A stretch of DNA of 64,000 bases from contig OU696571.1 in NCBI GenBank assembly GCA_916048095.2, positions 8,258,501-8,322,500 of the forward strand, read 5' to 3'. Shown piece by piece: positions 30,088 to 42,000 of the stretch (position 1 is its first letter; each line of letters starts with the position of its first letter). Under the pieces are notes generated by a model. That model saw nothing but the letters and a program-made list of their open reading frames with translations, searched no databases and was not told the DNA's origin. The translations under genes and the position numbers were made by a program. The stretch comes from Sacculina carcini (lineage: Eukaryota; Arthropoda; Thecostraca; Sacculinidae).

Positions 30088-32310
30088 GAGTCGAATTGGT
30101 CCGCCTACTGCTCGTCTCGTGCAGCTTATCTGGCCGCTCTCTCTGATGCTAAGTGCTCTTTCTACAAATCTAAACTGACCTCACTTTCGATCTCACAGAA
30201 ACTACTCTGGTCGACTCTAAACACTATTTCTGGCCGTCTTTCCACATCTACAACCTGTTCAACCACTGATTCTGAATTTGCAACGTTCTTCTGGAACAAA
30301 GTAAAAACTACAGATGAAAGCATTCCAGCTACACATCACAAAATCACACACTCTACTTCATCAACTACTCTCTCTTCCTTTACTCATGTCGTCCTCTCTG
30401 ATATCCTAGCCTTACTTTCATCAATAAAAATATCTGCCTCTACCGCCGATCCTATTAATTTTAAGGCCTTCTCTCACTCGATTACTCTATTCGCTCCCTA
30501 TTTTTTGTATATAGTAAATCTCTCATTACCTCATGGTTCTTTTATACCTGAAAAACATGCTATTGTCTACCCAATTTTGAAAAAAACAACACTTGATTCT
30601 TCCATCATCAAAAATTATCGTCCTGTTTCAATTATCAATCTCACCTCCAAGTTGTTAGAATCCGTTATTTTCTCCCAACTTTCTCCTCTTATTAACGATG
30701 TTTTAGATCCTTACCAGTCTGGCTTCCGACCTTTCCATTCAACTGAGTCTGTTCTCACATCTGTTGTTGACGTTGTGTTATGTCATTTCTCCTTCCGCCA
30801 TTCTGTCCTAATTGTTGGATGTTGAATTGTTGAATTGTTGATTGTTGAATTGTTGATTCTGTCCTAATTGTCCTAAATGTTGGATATGTCATCAGCGTTT
30901 GATTTAGTAAACCACAAAATCTTGCTTGATGATTTATCGCATCTTGGTCTCTCTTCCACGGCATTTTCGCTCATGCGCTCATATCTTTTAGGCCGTTCTT
31001 ACTCCGTTAAATTTAATTCTGTTGTTTCCGATCGTGTTCCTTTAAATTCAGGAGTTCCTCATGGCTCAATTCTCGGTCCCACTCTTTTCAACCTGTATAT
31101 GTCCTCACTGTGTCCTATTCTAAAACGTTATTCTGTGGCTTTTCATATCTATGCCGACGACATTCAACTGCCTTGTCCACTTCCGTCTCCCTACTCATCC
31201 TATATGTCTGAACTTCTATCGGATATTTCATCATGGGCTGCTTCTCGTCGTCTTCTCATAAATTCTTCAAAAACTGAATTCATGGTTTTTCACCCTCCTC
31301 GTCTAACTCCACCTACTCTTCCATTTCCTTTACGTTCGTCAGTGCGAAACTTGGGTGTAATTATGGATTCCTCTCTCATCTTTAGCAATAATATTAGTTC
31401 TGTCAGACGTACATGCCGTCTTATTCTACGCGCGCTGTATCCCATACGTCCATTCCTCGACCAAGCGTCTGCCATCAAGCTCATCAAAACACTGGTTTTT
31501 CCTCGTATAGATTATTGTATTGTTTTATATTTCAACACTCCGCGATGCTATTTGAAACCATTTCAGACGGTGATCAATCAATGCTGTAGATTTGTCCTCT
31601 CTCCCGTTGTTTGTGTTCATACATCTCAACATTTGTACAATCTTCGTTGGCTACCTATTATTCCGCGAATTCATTTCCGTCTCTCCTGTATTATTTTCAA
31701 ACTGCTGAACGGCATCAATCAGCCTGAATATCTTGTACGCTTGTTATCTCGTGTCTCAAATCCCAACACCCGTATTTCACGTCCTCTACAATGTCCTAGA
31801 GCGTTGTGTGAATCTCCCTGGTCAACAAAATCATTTACCTTTTTTGCCCCTCGTTTCTATAACTCACTTCCATCTCATGTCCTTCTATCTCCCTCTTTCT
31901 CTTCTTTCACTTCATCTCTGCGCACATACTTATTCTCTAAATCTTTTGATCGCTCATCTCATTGCCTTACACCATATGCCAAGATTTAGCTGCTCAAAGT
32001 GCACTCTCATCTTTTGCTTGCCTTTGTTTTTTTGCATTCACGTGTTTTTTTGTGTCCTGTAAGCAATTTTTCTATCTCCTATCTCTACCTGATTATCTTT
32101 GTACTGAAAATGTGTGTAGATTTCTTATTCTTACTGTGTGTGTATGTTTTATTCTGATGATTATTTATTGCGCTCAATGTTTGTTTCATATTGCATCGAC
32201 GTGTAGCTTTTGATTTTTTTCTGTGCTATTTTTGTTCTTTTGTAATCACGCCATTGTTGCTATGTGCGCTAAATCAAATACATGTTGTTGTTGTTGTTGT
32301 TGTTTTGTAC
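30088..32310 (+). mobile_element. LINE-2 family copy, 5'-truncated, two frames
   Basis: Nearly identical to 51,602-53,757. ORF2 starts in the linker after the endonuclease (SNWSAYCSSRAAYL), contains RT motifs DMSSAFDLVNHKIL, GVPHGSILGP (PQG changed to PHG) and IYADDIQL, and ends at 31,989. A local expansion of ATTGTTGAATTG-like words at 30,820-30,875 breaks the frame. The tail is (GTT)n. It inserted in a gypsy gag. Confidence 0.9.
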
Positions 32311-32334
32311 CTTTGATATATTTCTGAGCTCAGT

Positions 32335-32825
32335 TAGCAAGCATAGCCCAGATAAATTGAGTGTACTGTATAATTATGTGTCTCCCGTAATATTTGAGTA
32401 TATTTCTGAATGTCAGAGCTACGAGGGTGCTATATCGATTCATTTGTGAAGACACCCAGTGAAGTTTTTGCTTGTCATCTCCTGTATACTAGATCACAAA
32501 AGAACGGTGAATCTGTGGATCATTATGTACTAGCGCTGAAGCAACTGAGTGCCGATTGTAATTTCAAGGCAGTTTCAGTTGCCGTGTACCGAGACGAAAG
32601 TATTCGTGACGCATTTATTCGGTGTCTATCTTCTCGGAACATGAGACAACGTCTATTGGAGAACAAGCGTATCAGTCTGGAGACTGTCTGGATTTTATCA
32701 CTGCTTGATAAAGCCGTAAGGCGAAACGTTGTGGTAAAAAAATACATACTTGTGTCTGAATTAGTTCAACTTCATCTTATATCATTTATCCACCAGACAC
32801 GTGAGTACTCCATACATTTTGGATC

Positions 32826-32828
<3 letters not shown>
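32335..32828 (+). pseudogene. Ty3/gypsy gag fragment (middle part)
   Basis: SPDKLSVLYNYVSPVIFEY, then SFVKTPSEVFACHLLYTRSQ, LKQLSADCNFKAVS, DESIRDAFIRCLSS and RQRLLENKRISLE. This is the capsid region of a widespread gypsy gag family (ATRRQ...L.K.CNFKAV...ESIRDAFI.G). It has at least one frameshift near 32,445 and ends in an AT microsatellite. Confidence 0.7.

Positions 32829-32889
<61 letters not shown>
32829..32889 (+). repeat. (AT)n microsatellite; E5 insertion site
   Basis: About 30 AT units. It continues as ATATATATATT after E5 at 37,627, so E5 inserted inside it and the target duplication cannot be resolved. Confidence 0.92.
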
Positions 32890-32895
<6 letters not shown>

Positions 32896-33082
32896 GACGT
32901 GTGCTAAATGTAATAATAAGCTAGTAACGTTCCAGACTGAGCGCTTTCGGCGCATGTGGGACAATTGTGTACTGGGGAGAAGCACGTTGCTTACGTTCCA
33001 TTATTTGCTTGTTATATTTGAGGATTTAAATATATTCCGTTGTGTTATGTTGCTGGTTCTGTAAGAAATGCGATACACAACA
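32890..33082 (+). repeat. E5 5' LTR
   Basis: TGTTGTGACGTGTGC...GATACACAACA, 193 bp. Confidence 0.93.
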
Positions 33083-33087
33083 GAAAA

Positions 33088-33105
33088 TGGCGACGAGGAT
33101 GGGAT
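33088..33105 (+). promoter_or_regulatory. E5 primer-binding site (tRNA-Ser)
   Basis: TGGCGACGAGGATGGGAT, five bases after the LTR, is the complement of the 3' end of tRNA-Ser(GCU) including CCA, as I recall it. It is a conventional 3'-end PBS, unlike E1-E3. Confidence 0.75.
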
Positions 33106-33253
33106 AATTCCAATTACTGTATTGTTTTGAACATCGCTACTTTGTTTTCTACGTTGTGTTCATCAAATGATTGGTATTTTGTATGTTTATGTCACTTTGA
33201 GTGTATACTGTAATTTTACGTGCAACGTTTCGGCATATACGTACATTTTCACA

Positions 33254-34127
33254 ATGGCTGAGGTTGGTGAACTCTTGAAGCTCATGCAAAAACAAATGGA
33301 GCAACAGCAGGAACAGATGAGACAATACCAGGAACAAATGCATACTGTACTCAGTTCTATCAGTGTTGCTAATTCAAGTACCACCACTGCCGTACCAGCT
33401 TTTGCGAGTTTTGATTCTACAACTGAGTTGTGGACCGATTACTGGTCTAGATTCTGCACTTTTTTGCGGTGCCAATTCCGTGTCTGAGGATAAACAGGCA
33501 CAAGTGCTTCTCACTAATCAGTCGCAAATGATATACAAGATGCTGTCAAACCTCCCTGCTCAAGAGTCTCCTCCGCGGGAAGTGAATTCTCTCACTATCT
33601 CAGATATCTGCAACTACATGAAAACGCAGTTTGACCCAAAAAGGTTTGTCGTGCGCGAGCGGTATAAATTCTGGACGAATACCGAGCGTAAGCCAGGAGA
33701 GACGGTCCAGGAGTTAGCGTCGCGTATACGTCAGGGTGCCGTGACATGTGACTTTTCTTCCATCCGAGATCCGTTGAATGAAGCCATGCGAACAAGATTT
33801 GTATGTTCAATAAACAACGAAGCTGTACTTAAGTCTATGTTCAAGGTCAAGGACGATGACCTAGATTTTTCAAGAGCAGTTCAATTGGCGGCAGAGGTTG
33901 AGGATGCGGCAAAAGTTGCCAAATAGACTGTATATGGGGGTGCATCACGTGTAGTTCATGTCGTTAACGATAAAGTGAACCGAAGACGTTCGAAGTCAAG
34001 TGACTCGAGAAAGCCACAATGCTGTCGTTGTGGCAAACACGGTCACAAGGCAAATGTATGCCGACATGCAGATTCGGTTTGCAATTTCTGCAAAAAGAAA
34101 GGACACTTGGAGATCATTTGCAAATAG
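33254..34127 (+). pseudogene. E5 gag
   Basis: ATG at 33,254 (MAEVGELLKLMQKQME), a Gln/Glu-rich coiled-coil start, then FDSTTELWTDYWSRF; a frameshift near 33,440 leads to QAQVLLTNQSQMIYKMLS and FDPKRFVVRERYKF; TAG at 33,924; then two CCHC knuckles, CCRCGKHGHKANVC and CNFCKKKGHLEIIC, and TAG at 34,125. Pol continues in the same frame after that TAG. Confidence 0.8.
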
Positions 34128-37100
34128 AAGAAACGAATTAATACTACTTCAGATGTCAAATGTATTACGAAACTCGAGGTTCTGAACAGAGTAAATCAGA
34201 CCGACGTGAAAATTCCCAAGCTTGAAGTTGAGGTGGAAATTGAAGGCAAAACATGCATTATGGAACTTGACACGGGATCTGCAGCCAACTTCATCACGAG
34301 GGATAACTGGATGAAGCTCGGCAAACCTGCGCTACGGGAAATCCATACACAATACGAGTCAGCCTCGAAGCACACACTGCCAATACTAGGTGGTTTCACT
34401 GGGCAGGTACGAGCTTCCATTGGAGCCAGCTGTCATATTTCGATCGTCGTGACCTATGTTGTCGGACTGAGCTTACTGGGTCGCGACGCCATAGCTGCAA
34501 TGCATATTTCAGTTGACAAAGCCGTTCAAACGATGAAAAAATCATCGGTCTACTCAGTGAAAGAAAGTGAGTCACTGACATCACTGAAAAGTGCCTGCCG
34601 TGAACTTTGTAGCGAATTTCAAGACTTGTTCAAAGATGAGTTAGGTTGCTTGAAAGACTTTGAGCTGGAAATTCAGTTCAAAGAGAGCACCAAACCTATT
34701 TTCTGCAAACCTCGACCGGTACCATTCGCTATGCAAGATGACTTGTCACAGGCCTATGAGAGAGGCATAAAGAAAGGAATATGGGAGCGAACGTCATTCA
34801 ACGACTACGGTACACCGGTGGTCCCGGTGAGAAAGAAACAGAAGAGTGAAGGGAAGTCTTCCATCCGTGTGTGCGGTGATTATTCAGCTACTGTCAACCC
34901 GCAGTTAGAGACACACCGGCAACCACTTCCAGAAGAGCTGATGAGCAGATTGCATGGCGGCTATGGATTCCCCAAGGTTGACCTCGCTGATGCGTACAAC
35001 CAAATTCGCCTCGGACCTGTCAGCCAAAGACGACTTGCTTTGAGTACTCACAAAGGTGTTATGCTTCAAAAACGGTTACCATTTGGTATCAGCTCCGCCC
35101 CCGGCTACTTCCAGAGAATAATGGAGCAACTAACGTCGGATCTACCTGGCGTCGGTGTTTTCCTCGACGACATTCTTGTCAGCGGTATGGACGAAGCGGA
35201 TCACGTACGAAATCTCCGTGGTCTTTTACAACGACTGTCTGATAATGGATTGCGATGTCGTATCGACAAGTGCCGCTTTGCGGACACCAGCGTTGAATAC
35301 CTGGGACATGTGCTATCAATGAATGGTGTGTCTAAAAGTGCAAAAGTAGATGATTTGATTCGTCTCCCTGTTCCTGAGGATGTCTCAACTTTGAAATCGT
35401 TTCTCGGTTCAGTAAACTCTTACGGGAAATTCTTGACGAATCTCTCCACTGTGTCCGAACCGTTGTAACAGCTATGCAAGAAAGGAGTCACTTGGACATG
35501 GAGTGATAAAGAGCAGGAAGCGTTTGAGAAATTGAAAGAGATGCTCGCTTCTGACGTCCTACTGACACACTTCGATCCGAGTCTTCCGATCGGTATTTCA
35601 TGCGATGCGTCCGGGGTAGGACTGGGAGCTGTTTTGTTCCATCGGTATCTAGATGATAGTGAGCGTCCATTTGCAAATGCATCAAAGACGTTAACGGATT
35701 GTCAGAGGCGATACAGCCAAGTGCAAAGAAAGGCCCTGACAATTATATTCGCGGTCCGAAAATTCTCTCAATACCTGGTCGGTCGAAAGTTCATACTGAT
35801 GACAGGCCATAAACCGCTTCTTGCCTTGTTCGGTCCAACAAATTCTACTCCGGTTTTAGCTGCAAATCGTCTTGCTCGATTGGCTCTGGAGCTGAGCCAT
35901 TATCAATATTGCACTGAGTACCGCAAAACGGCTGAACATGCCAATGCAGACGTTTTGAGCCGACTACCAGTTGGCAATGATGTTGGGTTTGACCAAGAAG
36001 AGGATGCAAACGTTGCACATGCAACGGATGCAGACGTTGATGCAGTTTATGCCATAAACGCTATTAACGATCAAGTGAAAGTAGCGAGTTCATCATCCGT
36101 ACAAGCACATTCATCGAAAGACAGAGTCATTGCTACGGTTATGCGATATACGCGTGAAGGCTGGCTTGTTCAGAAAACGGACGATGATGTCGTTGAAAGG
36201 TTCAGGAGTTGTGCAACTGCATTGTCTACGATACATGGATGCTTATTGTACGGCTCCAGGATTGTGATTCCTTCTGTTTTGCGTCCAAATGTTTTGCAGA
36301 TTCTACATTCTGGACACATGGGTATGGTGCGAATGAAGCAACTAGCCCGGACGTCAGTGTATTGGCCTCGCATCGACAATGAAATTGAATCGACTTGCCG
36401 TAGCTGTACGTCTTGTGCGGAACAGCAGAACCGTCCACCAAAACCAGCGGTACACCCTTGGATGTTACCGGAAAAGGTTTGGAGCCGAGTGCATGTGGAT
36501 CATGCTGTGAACTTTTTCGGCAAATACTGGTTGGTGATGACCGATGCGCTGTCCAAGTACCCGTTCATCCATCCGATTCAAGCCGTAACTACGAAGGCTA
36601 CGACGGAGCTTCTTGAATATGATTTTGCCCACTTTGGGTATCCGCATACAATTGTTACCGATAATGGACCTGCATTTTCAAGTGAAGAATTCCATGTGTT
36701 GTGCTGAAAGAGGAATCGTACATCTGACGGGAGCGCCGTATCATCCAGCTACAAACGGGGCGGCGGAACGTCTCATACAGACATTCAAAAGGTCTATGTC
36801 GAAAAGCCAGCTCCCGCCGAGAGCGGCACTGAGAGACTTTATCATGCAATACCGAAGAACGCCAACTTCTGGAGGATTGTCACCGAGTGAAATGCTAAAG
36901 GGTAGACAGATGCGCACTTTACTTGACACGCTATTACAGTCTCCAACACACATCATTCAAAGAAAGCAAGACCAAATCGCTTCCAGATCACAGCAGCAGG
37001 ACAAATCCAAAGAGTCATTGTATCGCCCAGGAGACGCAGCTTATGCGCTATACTGCGGACCGCGTCGAGACAGAGATCCACGATGGGTTCCTGCCATAGT

Positions 37101-37407
37101 CGTCAAACGATGTGGCAGTCGCTGTATGAATGTGAAGGTCGCACCGCGTGGTCCCCTCTGGCGACGTCACGTTGAACAACTACGCAAACGATACGCAGCT
37201 AACGACGATGCTGATCCAGGAGAAGCACCGGAAGAGTTCCAGAGCGGGAGAGCGCAGCCTCGGGAGAAACCACAGCGTTCATTCCACTCATGTACACGTA
37301 GAAGGGTACACTTCTCGAACGAACCTCCTACGGTGCAAGATAGCGAAGTCGCAGTACCAAGACGATCGAAGAGGACTCCCAAACGGCGACATTGTCCGCA
37401 TTGCTGA
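34128..37407 (+). pseudogene. E5 pol (PR-RT-RH-INT)
   Basis: Protease MELDTGSAANFIT; RT KVDLADAYNQIRL, RLPFGISSAPGYFQ, VFLDDILVSG (intact); TAA at 35,466 in the RT/RNase H linker; RNase H CDASGVGLGAVL, YSQVQRKALTI and TGHKPL (family consensus TDHKPL); integrase zinc finger HSGHMGMVRMK and CRSC..C, core D in HVDHAVN, D in TDNGPAFS; frameshift near 36,700; then E in GAAERLIQTFK. Lesions make it non-functional. The ordering and the SGHMG motif fit Ty3/Mag-type pol. Confidence 0.88.
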
Positions 37408-37433
37408 TCTATTGCTTCCAATTGGCGGGGAGG

Positions 37434-37626
37434 TGTTGTGACGTGTGCTAAATGTAATAATAAGCTAGTAACGTTCCAGACTGAGCGCTTTCGGCGCATG
37501 TGAGACAATTGTGTACTGGGGAGAAACACGTTGCTTACGCTCCATTATTTGCTTGTTTCATTTGAGGATTTAAATATATTCCGTTGTGTTATGTTGCGGG
37601 TTTTGTAAGAAATGCGATACACAACA
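37434..37626 (+). repeat. E5 3' LTR
   Basis: Preceded by polypurine GGCGGGGAGG; 193 bp, TGTTGTG...CACAACA. Confidence 0.93.
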
Positions 37627-37639
37627 ATATATATATATT

Positions 37640-37796
37640 CTCATTCAGACAAACGAGATTAAACTGGATTGCCGCTTTGCAGTTTTCAATCTTCTTCTTT
37701 GTCGTCTCGATCGCTCGTGCGAGTTTTTGATGATCGCTGTTGAGCTTGTGCAGTAATTCGCCGATGTGTAACGTTTCGGAGCAGCCGGTCTCCATC
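37640..37796 (-). repeat. Penelope terminal repeat, 3' copy
   Basis: The minus strand starts ATGGAGACCGGCTGCTCCG and stays open for over 50 codons (METGCSETLHIGELLHKLNS, coiled-coil-like). The inverse copy is at 38,850. Confidence 0.85.
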
Positions 37797-37993
37797 CTCA
37801 GACAATGTGGTCAACTAAATGCCGTTTGTTCGTTGTCGAGTGTGTGTTTATATAGGTCGTCAATTGTATGTGCTATTTTCACGCCTCGTGTATGCGCGCG
37901 GTGTGCGAAATTCGCACCTATGGTCGATGACGCCTATGGCTCACGCTACTGCGCGCCGCCGTTTTTGGCACCTCGCGCATGGGCGCGTCCAGC

Positions 37994-38413
37994 TCACTGC
38001 TTGATAGGGGGTCTTTGGGTGGGAAGAACACCATTTTCCTCCAATTGCACGTTTATTTTTGGGCGCATTGTTGTTATGTAAATTGCTTCCAAAAGTTTCA
38101 AGCGCCTGTAGTCAGTTTCGTGCGCCAATATATCTGTTCTTGCCACTATTTCTTCTCGACTAATCTTTGTATTATGCGCCGATGCATTGTGGTTTTTGAT
38201 AGCACCGTTGCTGAGATGGCAGGTCAAACGGCGCGACAGCGTTGTTGTTGTCATACCGATGTAGGAATGAGGTCCGCACCCCTCATCGTTTTCACAGGTG
38301 TACCGGTACACAACATGATGTCGCTGTAGCTTGTCTGGCCTGTCATTGCATGCTTTGTTGCGCAATATCAGACTCGATGTTTTTTGTGAACGATAATAAA
38401 TTATCAATTTCAC
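37994..38413 (-). pseudogene. Penelope GIY-YIG endonuclease domain
   Basis: HVVYRYTCENDEGCG followed by SYIGMTTTTLSRRL and NHNASAH: the paired Tyr motifs (VVY...YIG), conserved Arg and His of GIY-YIG nucleases that cut target DNA for Penelope elements. Further on, LEAIYITTMRPKIN gives the conserved Glu. It is fused to the RT tail across a run of six A at about 38,410, where one base shifts the frame. Ends at a stop at 37,994. Confidence 0.8.
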
Positions 38414-38840
38414 CTTTTTTCTGATTCAGTGGGTCTCACATTCTTCTCAACAATCTCCTTCATGACGCGTTCGTCGACTTTGTGCGCAGAAGACATAAAG
38501 TTTCTGTAGTACAAGGTGATCTGCTGTTGTGCGTCGCTCAAAGAGTTGGTCTCGAAATGTTTGTTCAGCGCTGCAGCAATCACGTCTGAAATTTGCTCGT
38601 TCGGATAGCCGTTGTTGAGCAGCACCTGTGTGACACGCTCGAGCTCTTTGTGCGTTGAAGCCCAGCTTGAGCAGTGTGTCAGTGCCCGACGGATGTATGC
38701 GCTGATTGTAGATCGCAGATATCTTGTTGGACATTCACTGATGCCATTCAGACACAGTCCCAGATTTGTCGGCTTGGTGTATACGTTTGTGCTAAACTCT
38801 CCGCTATTCAGCTGTACTAGCACATCGAGCTGTACAGCTG
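38410..38840 (-). pseudogene. Penelope reverse transcriptase C-terminus (thumb)
   Basis: LDVLVQLNSGEFSTNVYTKP, then LCLNGISECPTRYLRSTI and AYIRRALTHCSSW, the block that follows the RT palm in Penelope-like elements. The palm motifs are absent; the sequence is cut at the junction with the inverted repeat. Confidence 0.85.
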
Positions 38841-38849
38841 TACTAGCAC

Positions 38850-39008
38850 ATGGAGACCGGCTGCTCCGAAACGTTACACATCGGCGAATTACTGCACAAG
38901 CTCAACAGCGATCATCAAAAACTCGCACGAGCGATCGAGACGACAAAGAAGAAGATTGAAAACTGCAAAGCGGCAATCCAGTTTAATCTCGTTTGTCTGA
39001 ATGAGAAT
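38850..39008 (+). repeat. Penelope terminal repeat, inverted 5' copy
   Basis: Mirror of 37,640-37,796 with near-perfect identity by eye. Confidence 0.85.
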
Positions 39009-39039
39009 ATTCTTCCAGGCTACACCAATATCATATATC

Positions 39040-42000
39040 TATATATATATAAAAGAGATCCTCTGTCTGTGTGTCTGTCTCTCTGTCTGTCTGTTTGTCT
39101 GTCCCACCATCCTTGGTCCATTTTCAGCAAGCTGCTACTCGGTAACTACTTGGTGTACCCGCCAACAATTTATACGATTACGTTGGAAAATTTCTTGTCT
39201 ACACGATAGGATAAATTTAAAATTTTAAAAATAAACCCAAAAAAGTTATCGCGGTGAAAAGACATAATGAAGCCTGAAAAATGCGATTTTTTTTGTCAAT
39301 ATTCCTGCATCTACTCCTCATAAACCAGAAATGGTAAAGCCAAACAGATTATACCACTGTGTAGAGAATATTCTGTTCTACTCGGTAGGTTATAATTCAT
39401 ATCCAAAAATTAAATATAAAGTATGTAAATATGACAAAATTTCAGTCTACATTCAAAATTATATTTAAGCTCGACGCGTCCGATTTTCTGTACTTTTTTC
39501 TCTATTTCTCAGCAACTAACTATGACACATCTAAATAAATATTACCATCATGCTGGGAATTTTGTTTTCTACAGCACGGTATAATTTTTAATTTTCCAAA
39601 GTGTATTAAAAAAATGTTACGGCGGTGTGAAGTCAAAATGACAAAGTCAAAAATGCAAAATTAGCACTGAAAAACGCGAATATTTTGGTCAATATTCCCT
39701 TATCTATTCCTCATAAACCAGCAAAGTTACAGCTATAAAAATTATACTATTGTGTAGAGAATTTTGTGTTCTACAAGAAATATTCTAATTTATACCCACA
39801 AATGATACCAAAAACGTAAAATTGGCAAAATTCTCAAATACATCCAAAATTTCACTTGAACACCGGGCGACTAAAATTAATTCATTTTTCTACTATTTCT
39901 CAGTAACTATGTGTTACACATATAAATAAATTATACCATTGTTCTGGAAATTTTGTTTTCTACAATACGGTATAATGTTTTATTTTCCAAAGTGTATCTG
40001 AAAAAAGTTACGGCGGTGTAAATTCAAAAGGACATATTGCCAATTTGACAGCTATTATGCGCACTTGCGATTACACAGGAATATACTACTGTGTAGATAA
40101 TTTTGTGTTCTACAAGAAAAGGTATAATTTATACCCACAAACGATACAAAAAACTTGTAAAATTGGCAAAATTCTCAAATACATCCAAAATTAAACTTGA
40201 ACACCGGGTGACTACAATTTATTCATTGTTATACCCATTTCTCAGGAACTGTTTGTCATACATTAAAATTAATTATACCATCGTGCTATAAATTTTGTTT
40301 TCTACAGTACGGTATAATTCTTAATTTTCCAAAGTGTATCTGAAGGAAGTTACGGCGGTGTAAAGTCAAAATGTCATGTTGCCAATTTAACAGCTATTAT
40401 GCGTACTTGCGATTACACATGAATATACACTGTTTAAATTTCACTGAAGTCCAATCACAATTTACGCACTTGCGATTACACAGGAATATACTACTGTGTA
40501 GAGAATTTTGTGTTCTACAAGATAAGCTATAATTTATACCCACAAATGATACAAAAAACGTGTAAAATTGGCAAAATTCTCAAATACATCCAAAATTACA
40601 CTTGAACACCGGGCGACTAAAATTAATTCATTTTTCTACTATTTCTCAGTAACTATTTGTTACACATAAAAATAAATTATACCATCGTTCTAGAAATCTT
40701 GTCTTCTACAATACGGTATAATTTGTAATTTTCCAAAGGGTATCTGAAGGAAGTTAGGGCGGTGTAAAGTCAAAAGGACATATTGCCAATTTGACAGCTA
40801 TTATGCGCACTTGCGATTACACAGGAATATACACCGATTAAATTTCACTGAAGCCCAATCACAATTAAGAATGCATCATATTATCTCCAAGCATGGATGG
40901 TGTGGTTTTATTGCGTACAGTTTAATTAATGCTACACTATACTGAATATAAAGGCTTTATTGTCCTCAATAACGTTCCGCACGACGGGCGGGTAAAATGC
41001 TATTGGGAACAAAGTAAGCTACTGAATTTAACTGTGTAATTTAATTGGTTTAATTTCAAGTTGCATAAGCATAAGTTGCATAAGGATATCGGTTGCAACA
41101 TCATGTAATGCCAACTTATGCTGTTCTAGCGGAAGCATTAACCTGGAATTATAGAGATGACAGAAGGTTGCATTGTTTTGATAGTGTTGTGGAAAAACAT
41201 GTTTTCTAAATTGAAACATAAATTTCACATTTAGACTTTTATATTGGCTAAAACTTTCCTATGGGTTTGTTTTTCTTTTTCAATTTGCACTAATTTTTAT
41301 ATGAATTGAATATTAAATATATTTTATGAACTGTTCCGCACGACGAGCGAATTAAATGTATCTATAAAGAGTGGGTTTAAATGATAGCGAGGTATATGAT
41401 ATTTTGCTAGCAGTAAATATTCTAGCGATAAAAGTAGAACAGCTCTCAAGCAAATGATTTTGGAGAATGATGTGAACCTTTAAATATATTTTGCGATCTG
41501 ATGATATATGTATTAGGAATATTACGTAGCAGAATATAGATTGCATAATATAATATCGGCTGTAATATCAAGGGCTGTAATATCGGTGTAATCCAAAAAA
41601 TGACAACTGTATGAATATGATGCATTAGTGGAAGCATTAACCGGGAATTATGAGATAATAATTAGATAATAATAATTGAGATAATGGTGTATAATTATAT
41701 CGCATTATGCAACAAATGTGAATTTAGCTGCCTTACAGTTTGGTCCCGATACTATATTGGCGGGTTGAGAGAAAAGTATTGGTGGGCCGCGTGTTTGGGA
41801 CCCCTGGGGTAGATAATATCAGTCTTCTGATTACAAATTATGATCGCATCAGTATATTTTGTGATCACAAACTAATAAGTTAAATCACCTCAGACTAGGC
41901 TGAGAGCGGTCAAGATTGGATGATTGGGTTGGGTTGGGTAGGTTTGACTCAGGTTATATTGGGTTTTAATGATAGCGGAAAATATATAAATTTTAACAAT

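Larger units (their letters stand above)
32890..37626 (+). mobile_element. E5: Mag-like Ty3 LTR retrotransposon, decayed
   Basis: LTRs are both 193 bp with perfect 7-bp ends (TGTTGTG...CACAACA) and about seven differences. PBS matches tRNA-Ser, as in Mag-type elements. Gag and pol appear to share one frame, with stops at 33,924, 34,125 and 35,466 and frameshifts near 33,440 and 36,700. Confidence 0.92.
37634..39010 (-). mobile_element. Penelope-like element (GIY-YIG type), 5'-truncated, with inverted terminal repeats
   Basis: Minus-strand RT tail and GIY-YIG nuclease. About 157 bp at 37,640-37,796 is repeated in inverse orientation at 38,850-39,008. Penelope-like elements often carry LTR-like copies in unusual orientation, so this fits. 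The RT catalytic core is missing. A 16-bp word (AGCTGTACTAGCACAT) is duplicated at the 5' junction (38,810-38,850). Confidence 0.85.

Noticed and set aside
32782-33064. Ile-Tyr repeat peptides
   Set aside because: Translation of the (AT)n microsatellite beside E5.
39001-39228. Small Ser/Cys/Val-rich protein at the R1 start
   Set aside because: Encoded by the CTGTCTGT tract shared by all R copies; not conserved as protein.
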